8,056 nucleotides of DNA from Kiloniellales bacterium (GTDB lineage: Bacteria > Pseudomonadota > Alphaproteobacteria > Kiloniellales > JAKSDN01), in contig JAKSDN010001055.1 of the NCBI GenBank assembly GCA_022360075.1, positions 1 through 8,056 on the forward strand, written 5' to 3'. Every line of letters begins with the position of its first letter. Position 1 is the first letter of the stretch. Both the position numbers and the translations under genes were made by a program. Shown in pieces: positions 1 to 4,898 of the stretch. The notes below the pieces were generated by a model. The model made no database searches, was not told where the DNA came from, and worked only from the letters and a program-made list of their open reading frames with translations.

Positions 1-612
<612 letters not shown>

Positions 613-636
613 AGAGTCTCCGGACAAACTTCGCAC

Positions 637-680
637 TCCCTCCGCGCGCCGCGTCGAGCACACGGCGCGTCACGGAGGGA
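637..680 (-). other. Large GC-rich stem-loop between dps and the response regulator gene
   Basis: On the minus strand an 8-bp stem TCCCTCCG (680-673) / CGGAGGGA (644-637) stacks, with a 3-nt bulge at 672-670, on a 7-bp stem CGCGCCG (669-663) / CGGCGCG (651-645) closed by an 11-nt loop. All 15 pairs are Watson-Crick. It starts 44 nt after the dps stop and ends next to the alternative GTG start (636) of the response regulator. No T tract follows, so it is not a canonical intrinsic terminator. It may end or stabilise the dps transcript, or form the 5' structure of the response regulator mRNA. Confidence 0.6.
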
Positions 681-681
681 G

Positions 682-687
682 ACTATA
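682..687 (-). promoter_or_regulatory. Possible -10 element for the response regulator
   Basis: TATAGT on the minus strand lies in the otherwise GC-rich gap between dps and the response regulator. A start site 6-7 nt downstream would place the transcript's 5' end inside the first arm of the 637-680 stem-loop. No good -35 hexamer is visible 16-18 nt upstream, so the call is weak. Confidence 0.25.
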
Positions 688-723
688 CAGGAAGTACGTG
701 AGACAGGACGTTCCGCTGGCGTC

Positions 724-1191
724 TCAGTCGAGCAGGCTACGCAGCATCCAGGCGGTCTTCTCGTGCACCGTCATGCGCTGGGTCAGCAGATCGGCCGTGA
801 CCTCGTCGTTGCCCGACTCCGCCGTGGGGAAGATCGAGCGGGCGGTCTTGGCCGCGGCTTCGTGGCCATCGACGAGCTGGCGGACCATGGCCGTCGCCTC
901 CGGCACGCCGTCGGCCTCCTCGATCGAGCTGAGCGCGGCATAGGCCTTGTAGCTGCCGGGCGCCGGATGGCCGAGCGAGCGAATCCGCTCTGCGATCTCG
1001 TCCACCGCGGTTGCCAGCTCGGTGTACTCCTGCTCGAACATGGTGTGCAGTGTCTGGAACATCGGGCCGGTGACGTTCCAGTGGAAGTTATGGGTTTTGA
1101 GATAAAGCGTATAGCTGTCGGCCAAAAGCCGAGACAGGCCGTCGGCGATCGCCTTGCGGTCGCCCTCGGGGATACCGATGTCGATCTCCAC
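724..1191 (-). CDS. dps: Dps-family ferritin-like protein (DNA protection during starvation)
   Basis: A 155-aa Dps subunit. The family forms 12-mer shells that oxidise Fe2+ with H2O2 and store the ferric core, limiting Fenton damage. The inter-subunit ferroxidase ligands align: H37 in T-H-N-F-H-W, H49 in T-L-H, E53 (Asp in E. coli Dps), D64 and E68 in A-V-D-E-I-A-E-R. These have the family spacing of +12, +16, +27 and +31 from the first His. The GTG start at 1191 is chosen because AAGGAG (1199-1204) sits 7 nt upstream and the protein then begins at the expected family N-terminus ([13 protein letters not shown]). A longer frame to 1290 would add an Arg-rich extension running through the promoter region. 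The N-terminus is acidic and lacks the Lys-rich tail that E. coli Dps uses for DNA binding, so it may protect by iron sequestration only. Upstream lie a candidate promoter and an ICE-like Irr box, which suggests iron control. Confidence 0.95.
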   Translation of the reverse strand: MEIDIGIPEGDRKAIADGLSRLLADSYTLYLKTHNFHWNVTGPMFQTLHTMFEQEYTELATAVDEIAERIRSLGHPAPGSYKAYAALSSIEEADGVPEATAMVRQLVDGHEAAAKTARSIFPTAESGNDEVTADLLTQRMTVHEKTAWMLRSLLD

Positions 1192-1242
1192 TTTCCCTCT
1201 CCTTACTTCTGGGCCGGGCCATTGTCGGCGGCCTCGGCAAAG

Positions 1243-1258
1243 GTTCATCCTATTGAAC
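1243..1258. repeat. Inverted repeat GTTCA-N6-TGAAC at the predicted dps start site
   Basis: A perfect 5-bp dyad, GTTCA (1243-1247) and TGAAC (1254-1258), straddles the transcription start expected from the -10 at 1262-1267. The placement fits a repressor operator, but the arms are short and no known regulator matches clearly. Confidence 0.35.
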
Positions 1259-1273
1259 ACAGATATAGGTGTT
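1256..1273. repeat. Inverted repeat AACAC-N8-GTGTT over the dps -10
   Basis: Arms AACAC (1256-1260) and GTGTT (1269-1273) flank an 8-bp centre that contains the candidate -10. It shares three bases with the neighbouring GTTCA/TGAAC dyad. Either could be an operator; both could also be chance in this AT-richer stretch. Confidence 0.3.
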
Positions 1274-1290
1274 GATTCCGGCCGCTGCAA
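1262..1290 (-). promoter_or_regulatory. Candidate dps promoter
   Basis: On the minus strand TTGCAG (1290-1285) and TATATC (1267-1262) are separated by 17 bp. The -35 matches the sigma-70 consensus at three of six positions and the -10 at four of six. The predicted leader of about 65 nt leads to the GTG at 1191. The ICE-like box lies just upstream of the -35. Confidence 0.4.
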
Positions 1291-1295
1291 CGTAA

Positions 1296-1312
1296 TTTAG
1301 AATCGATCTAAG
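1296..1312. promoter_or_regulatory. ICE-like box (probable Irr site) upstream of dps
   Basis: The 17-bp sequence TTTAGAATCGATCTAAG contains the exact dyad TTAGA (1297-1301)-N5-TCTAA (1307-1311). It matches 12 of 14 defined positions of the iron control element TTTAGAA-N3-TTCTAAA, which the haem/iron-status regulator Irr binds in alphaproteobacteria. Only dps is oriented to be read from this 170-bp gap. The box sits immediately upstream of the -35, a position more typical of activation than of blocking repression, but the promoter itself is only a prediction. Confidence 0.6.
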
Positions 1313-1361
1313 TTAATCTTTCATGGCATTTCGCGCCCATCGGACTTGGTCGGAAGCCGGC

Positions 1362-2183
1362 TCATGCGCTCAGTGAGAGGCGCACCTGCCCCAAGCCGCC
1401 GAAGTCGGCCACGGCCTCGTCGCCCGGCTCGAGCAGCTTGAAATCGGTCACCACGCCGGTGGTCACCCAATCGCCGGCCGCGAGCGGGCGCGCGGCCCCG
1501 CGCGAGCCGAGCTCGTTGGCCAGCCAGGTGAGCGCCGTGAGCGGGCCGCCCAGGGCATTGGCGCCCCGGCCCTCGCTCACCGCCGCGCCGTTGATCGACA
1601 GGCTGACCGGGTGGGCCGGCAAATCGAGCTTGCGCCAGTCGTCGCAGGCCGGCCCGAGGACGAAGGCCCCGTGGACGCCGTTGTCGGCGATCAGGGCCGG
1701 CGCGCCGGCCCCGCTCCAACCCGCGCCGAAAGCCGAGGTCACCAGCTCGATCGCCGGATGGACGGCGGCGACGGCCTCGGCCACCTCGTCCTCGCCGTAG
1801 GGCTGCGGGCGCGGCGGCAGGGGCGCGGCCAGGCGAAAGGCGAACTCGGGCTCGATCAGGCAGAATAGGAAGTCACCGGCGGCGAAGCGGGACGGGCTCT
1901 CGACCACGCCACCGCGCAGAATGCGGCCGAAGAAGGGTCCCTCCACGCCAAGATAGTCCTGCGCCTTGCGGCTGGTCGCCCCGATCTTGTAGCCGACTTG
2001 CGCCGCATCCGCCGTGGCCTGGCCGGGCAACCCGGCCGCTTCGGCCACGAAGGCCGCCTGGATCGCGTAGGCGCCTTCCAAGTCGTCGGGCCGCAGGCCA
2101 TCCGGCAGGGAATCGATCGCCTTCCGACTGCGGCGGGCTTCCAGGAGCAGCCCCGCGGCCGCCCGCGCGTCTTCCGGAGTCAC
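1362..2183 (-). CDS. 2-keto-4-pentenoate hydratase / MhpD-family (FAH-fold) protein
   Basis: A 273-aa member of the hydratase/decarboxylase branch of the fumarylacetoacetate-hydrolase fold. Relatives hydrate 2-hydroxypenta-2,4-dienoate-type products of aromatic meta-cleavage using a divalent metal. Visible motifs are V-G-Y-K-I-G-A-T (K66), the metal-binding pair E-P-E (E111, E113) with a third acidic ligand E146 in H-P-A-I-E-L, followed by the conserved A-D-N segment, L-G-G-P-L-T-A-L-T-W-L and G-D-W-V-T-T-G. Length fits the family. It starts with GTG at 2183, 26 nt after the stop of the EF-G paralogue. The ribosome site is weak (GGACGGA 9 nt upstream), so translation may depend on read-through from the upstream gene. 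No other aromatic-degradation gene is in the window, so the true substrate is unknown. Confidence 0.88.
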   Translation of the reverse strand: MTPEDARAAAGLLLEARRSRKAIDSLPDGLRPDDLEGAYAIQAAFVAEAAGLPGQATADAAQVGYKIGATSRKAQDYLGVEGPFFGRILRGGVVESPSRFAAGDFLFCLIEPEFAFRLAAPLPPRPQPYGEDEVAEAVAAVHPAIELVTSAFGAGWSGAGAPALIADNGVHGAFVLGPACDDWRKLDLPAHPVSLSINGAAVSEGRGANALGGPLTALTWLANELGSRGAARPLAAGDWVTTGVVTDFKLLEPGDEAVADFGGLGQVRLSLSA

Positions 2184-2209
2184 GATCGGCTATCCGTCCG
2201 GCCCGGCGC

Positions 2210-4240
2210 CTACTCCGCCGCCGCGCGCTCCTCGATCACCTTGTCGGCCAGCTTACCGGTCAGCTCCTGCAGGTGATCGAACTTGGAGGCGAAGGTGCCG
2301 ACGCCAAGCGTGAGCGAGCGCAGCTCGATCACCAGGTCGTGGATCTCCGACTGCGGCATGTGGCACTTGAGCTCGTCCCAGCCGTCCCAGCCCTGCCGCG
2401 GCTCGAAGCCGAGGATCTGTCCGCGCCGGCCGCTCACCAGGCCGTGGATCTTGGCCGTGAAGTCCGAGGGCACGGCGATGGCCACCTCGTAGATCGGCTC
2501 CAGCAGCACCGGATGGCACTGCGGCAGGCCTTCCGACATGGCCATGCGCCCGGCCGTCTTGAAGGCCTGGTCGGAGCTGTCGACCGAGTGGTACTGGCCG
2601 TCGAACAGCCGCACCGCGACGTCGACGACCGGGAAGCCGAGCGGGCCGCGTTCCAGGAATTCCTTGATGCCGGTCTCGACCGAGGGGATGTAGTTCTTCG
2701 GAATCGCGCCGCCGACGATGTTGTCGATGAATTCGAAGCCCTCGCCGCGCGGCTTGGGCATGATCTCGACCTGCACGTCGCCGAACTGGCCATGGCCGCC
2801 GGTCTGGCGCTTGAAGCGGGAATGCTGCTTCACGCCCTTGCGGATGGTCTCCTTGTAGGCGGTCAGCGGCGGCGCGATGTTGACCGCCACGTTGTATTTG
2901 CTCTTCAGGCGCTCGACCGCCAGCTTGAGGTGGATCTCGCCCTGGCCCCAGAGCAGCATCTGATGGGTGCTCGGGTTGTGCTCGACGCCGAGCGAGGGGT
3001 CCTCTTCGATCAGCTTGGCGACGCTGGCCGTCAGCTTGACTTCGTCCTGGCGGTTCTGCGGCTCGATCGCGAGCGCATAGACCGGGGTCAGAACCTCGGG
3101 CCAGATCATCCCCGAATCGGCGACACGTCCGCTCGAGCTCAGCAGGTCGCCGGTCTCGACCTCTTCCAGGCGCTGCAGCGCGACGAGTTCGCCCTCGCCC
3201 GCCTCGCCGAGCTTCTTGTTGTCGGAGCCCATGAGGTGATAGAGGCCGCTCATCCGCTCGCCGCCGATCGTCGCGCCGTCGCTGATCGTGCCGCGCCAGA
3301 GCCGCGCGATGGAGAGCTTGCCGAGATGGGCCTGGTGATAGGTCTTGACCACCGACGCGGCATAGTCGCCGTCGCCCGGTACGCCGAGCCGCGCGGCGGT
3401 GGTCGCGGCCTCCGGTGCCTCGTGGCGCAGCGCCTTCCAGAGCCGGGTGATGCCGTTGGCGTGCTCGGCCGAGCCGAGGAAGACCGGGACCAGCAAGTCG
3501 CCCTGCAGCACCTGGGTCAGATGGCCGTAGACATCGTCGGTTGCGGGAACCTTGTCCTCCAGAAGCTGCTCGAGCAGCGTGTCATCGAAGTCGGCCAGGG
3601 ACTCGAGCAGCTCCTGGCGCGCCTCGCCCTCGCGCTCCTTCACCGCATCGGGCATCTCGATCAGCTCGGAGGGCTTGCCGTCGGTGTAGCGATAGGCGCG
3701 CTCGCTGACCAAATCGACGAAGCCGGTGATCTCTTCGCCGTCGCGGATCGGCACCTGGCGCAACACCAGGGGCTTCGGCGAGACCGCCTGCAGGCCTTCC
3801 AGGATCTCCTTCACGCGCCGGGTCGCCTTGTCCATCTTGTTGATGAACAGCATGTGCGGGACCTGGAACTCCTCGAGCAGCTTGAACAACGGTGCGAGCG
3901 TCAGGGCCCGGTCAGGGTCGGGTTCGGCGACGATCACGGCCACGTCGGCGGCCATCAGCGCGCTGCGGCTTTCCTGGCGCAGCTCGACCGATCCCGGGCA
4001 ATCGATGATCGACCACTGCTCGCCAAGGTAGTCGCAGGTCGCGATGTTAGGCTCGACGCTCATCGTCCGCGCCCGCGCCTCGGGCGAGCCGTCACCGACA
4101 GAGTTGCCTTCGGTGACCGAGCCCTTGCGTCCGATAGCGCCGGCGGCGAAGAGCATCGCCTCCAGAAGCGTGGTCTTGCCGCTCGTGTAAGGACCGACAA
4201 GCACAGCGCAACGGGGTTTCGATGCTGTCTTGGCCGTCAT
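2210..4240 (-). CDS. Elongation factor G-like paralogue with altered GTPase centre
   Basis: A 676-aa protein covering all EF-G domains. GTPase domain: P-loop G-P-Y-T-S-G-K-T (16-23), switch I Thr (T59 in R-A-R-T-M, where EF-G has RGITI), G3 D-C-P-G (80-83), G4 N-K-M-D (134-137) and G5 G-S-A (256-258). Domain II is roughly 290-375, III 385-460, IV 470-590 and V 590-670. EF-G has DTPGH, with the His required for fast GTP hydrolysis; here the residue after G3 is Ser84. Domain IV tip elements that enter the decoding centre are kept: G-G-H-G-Q-F-G (481-487) and Y-H-S-V-D-S-S (550-556). It is therefore probably a ribosome-binding paralogue, not the housekeeping FusA. ATG at 4240 has GGGAG 6 nt upstream. 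A GGAAC-N17-GGTT stress-type promoter candidate lies just upstream. TetM-like ribosome protection is less likely. The hydratase gene follows after 26 nt. Confidence 0.9.
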   Translation of the reverse strand: MTAKTASKPRCAVLVGPYTSGKTTLLEAMLFAAGAIGRKGSVTEGNSVGDGSPEARARTMSVEPNIATCDYLGEQWSIIDCPGSVELRQESRSALMAADVAVIVAEPDPDRALTLAPLFKLLEEFQVPHMLFINKMDKATRRVKEILEGLQAVSPKPLVLRQVPIRDGEEITGFVDLVSERAYRYTDGKPSELIEMPDAVKEREGEARQELLESLADFDDTLLEQLLEDKVPATDDVYGHLTQVLQGDLLVPVFLGSAEHANGITRLWKALRHEAPEAATTAARLGVPGDGDYAASVVKTYHQAHLGKLSIARLWRGTISDGATIGGERMSGLYHLMGSDNKKLGEAGEGELVALQRLEEVETGDLLSSSGRVADSGMIWPEVLTPVYALAIEPQNRQDEVKLTASVAKLIEEDPSLGVEHNPSTHQMLLWGQGEIHLKLAVERLKSKYNVAVNIAPPLTAYKETIRKGVKQHSRFKRQTGGHGQFGDVQVEIMPKPRGEGFEFIDNIVGGAIPKNYIPSVETGIKEFLERGPLGFPVVDVAVRLFDGQYHSVDSSDQAFKTAGRMAMSEGLPQCHPVLLEPIYEVAIAVPSDFTAKIHGLVSGRRGQILGFEPRQGWDGWDELKCHMPQSEIHDLVIELRSLTLGVGTFASKFDHLQELTGKLADKVIEERAAAE

Positions 4241-4264
4241 CAGCTTCTCCCTATGACCTGGGGC

Positions 4265-4290
4265 GAACCCCCGCCTCTCCCTAGGGGTTC
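4265..4290. repeat. Inverted repeat GAACCCC / GGGGTTC upstream of the EF-G paralogue
   Basis: Perfect 7-bp arms (4265-4271 and 4284-4290) separated by 12 nt, 25 nt upstream of the ATG. The arms coincide with the -35 and -10 of the EcfG-type promoter candidate. The dyad may thus be a by-product of that promoter, an operator over it, or an mRNA hairpin if transcription starts further upstream. Confidence 0.45.
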
Positions 4291-4291
4291 C
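4266..4291 (-). promoter_or_regulatory. Candidate EcfG-type general stress promoter for the EF-G paralogue
   Basis: On the minus strand GGAAC (4291-4287) and GGTT (4269-4266) are separated by 17 bp. The alphaproteobacterial EcfG (RpoE2-type) consensus is GGAAC-N16/17-CGTT, so only the first base of the -10 differs. A start near 4258-4260 would give a leader of about 20 nt carrying the GGGAG ribosome site. Short consensus elements do arise by chance, hence moderate confidence. Confidence 0.38.
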
Positions 4292-4431
4292 GGTGAGGGT
4301 CGCGATGCCTTAGTGGCTGTTATGGGCCATGGTTTCAGACATGGGCGCCGACTGGCAACCCAAAAGCGGCGGCGGGGGACCGGCGGCCCGTCACAAATGA
4401 TCTTTGCGCCGCACAAATGTTCTCAATCTGC

Positions 4432-4437
4432 TATGAT
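4432..4437 (+). promoter_or_regulatory. Extended -10 promoter candidate for the ribbon-helix-helix gene
   Basis: TATGAT preceded by TGC gives the extended -10 form TGnTATnAT, in a locally AT-richer stretch. No -35 hexamer stands out at 16-18 bp, which extended -10 promoters tolerate. The start would be near 4444, giving a leader of about 90 nt that contains the two stem-loops described next. Confidence 0.4.
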
Positions 4438-4447
4438 CGCGCCGAAC

Positions 4448-4464
4448 GGGGCCGGAAAGGCCCC
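4448..4464 (+). other. Leader stem-loop I of the ribbon-helix-helix gene
   Basis: Perfect 6-bp stem GGGGCC (4448-4453) / GGCCCC (4459-4464) with loop GGAAA, right at the predicted mRNA 5' end. There is no U tract, so it is not a canonical terminator. A 5' hairpin could protect the transcript or pause polymerase. Confidence 0.45.
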
Positions 4465-4513
4465 CGCCGCCCTCCCATGCCACCCCAAGGTGAGCCGAGC
4501 CGGCAGGGCGGCG
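4465..4513 (+). other. Leader stem-loop II of the ribbon-helix-helix gene
   Basis: A 9-bp perfect stem CGCCGCCCT (4465-4473) / AGGGCGGCG (4505-4513) enclosing 31 nt, directly abutting stem-loop I. It ends 9 nt before the AGGGAGGAT ribosome site (4522-4530), leaving that site exposed. The two stems together occupy nearly the whole predicted leader. Confidence 0.45.
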
Positions 4514-4535
4514 TGAGACTCAGGGAGGATCATCC

Positions 4536-4847
4536 ATGTGCCGCATCTTCGCCGGCCAGGACCCCGCGGACTACGCCTGCATCACCCGCTCGGTCCGGCT
4601 CGCCGGCCATGCCACCAGCATTCGGCTCGAGGCGACCTTCTGGGACATTCTGGACGAGGTCGCCGAGGGCCAGGGAATGACCACGCCGCGGTTTCTCTCC
4701 ACGCTCTACGACGAGGTCTTGGAGATCCACGGCGAGATCGGGAACTTCGCCTCGCTGCTGCGTGTTGCCTGCACCCGCTATCTGCGCAGCAGCGACGCCG
4801 TGATGGCCGAGGCCCGGCGCGAGCTGGCGGCGACCGCCGCCGAGTGA
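4536..4847 (+). CDS. Small ribbon-helix-helix (RHH_4-type) domain protein
   Basis: A 103-aa protein of a conserved alphaproteobacterial type whose role is not established. The N-terminus M-C-R-I-F-A-G-Q-D-P resembles the conserved start of the family. A strand T-S-I-R-L-E (27-32) and two helices, about 33-46 (FWDILDEVAEGQG) and 49-62 (TTPRFLSTLYDEV), form the ribbon-helix-helix fold that dimerises and usually binds DNA through the paired strands. The segment E-I-G-N-F-A-S-L-L-R-V-A-C-T-R-Y-L (67-83) is a typical C-terminal signature, followed by a charged Ala/Glu/Arg tail. ATG at 4536 has an excellent ribosome site (AGGGAGGAT, 5 nt spacing). It is a single gene divergent from the EF-G paralogue and convergent with the GGDEF-EAL gene. 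DNA binding is inferred from the fold; it might regulate its own promoter or its divergent neighbour. Confidence 0.88.
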   Translation: MCRIFAGQDPADYACITRSVRLAGHATSIRLEATFWDILDEVAEGQGMTTPRFLSTLYDEVLEIHGEIGNFASLLRVACTRYLRSSDAVMAEARRELAATAAE

Positions 4848-4898
4848 GCGCGATCCGGTTGGCCGTCACGCGCTTGCCGGCGACGCGAGTCCGATGAT

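Noticed and set aside
699..726. TGAGAC/GTCTCA dyad over the dps stop codon as a terminator
   Set aside because: Only 6 bp with a 16-nt loop and no T tract; much weaker than the adjacent stem-loop.
1252..1280. OxyR site or EcfG promoter at dps
   Set aside because: CTAT and ATAG are separated by 11 bases, not the 7 of OxyR half-sites. GGAAT-N15-TGTT is a base off in sequence at both elements and one short in spacing for EcfG.
1192..1290. N-terminal extension of Dps from an ATG at 1290
   Set aside because: The extension passes through the likely promoter and dyads, while the GTG at 1191 has AAGGAG at ideal spacing and matches the family N-terminus.
2210..4240. Tetracycline-resistance ribosomal protection protein (TetM/O type)
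   Set aside because: Domain IV keeps the EF-G tip motifs, the sequence looks like the EF-G-like group, and no mobile-element context is present.
4250..4295. T-arm-like GGTTCG sequence suggesting a tRNA near the EF-G paralogue
   Set aside because: No 7-base T loop, no acceptor or anticodon arm can be drawn around it.
2273..4516. 747-codon open frame on the plus strand opposite the EF-G paralogue
   Set aside because: It is antisense to a gene with clear EF-G motifs, its translation shows no recognisable domain and is rich in His, Arg, Asp and Ala, and long antisense frames are expected in GC-rich genes.
4536..4551. M-C-R-I-F start as a class II glutamine amidotransferase Cys nucleophile
   Set aside because: The rest of the 103-aa protein is a ribbon-helix-helix with its C-terminal signature; there is no room for an amidotransferase domain.
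4848..4898. Bidirectional terminator between the convergent RHH and GGDEF-EAL genes
   Set aside because: Only weak, imperfect pairings and no T tract; I see nothing convincing in these 51 bases.
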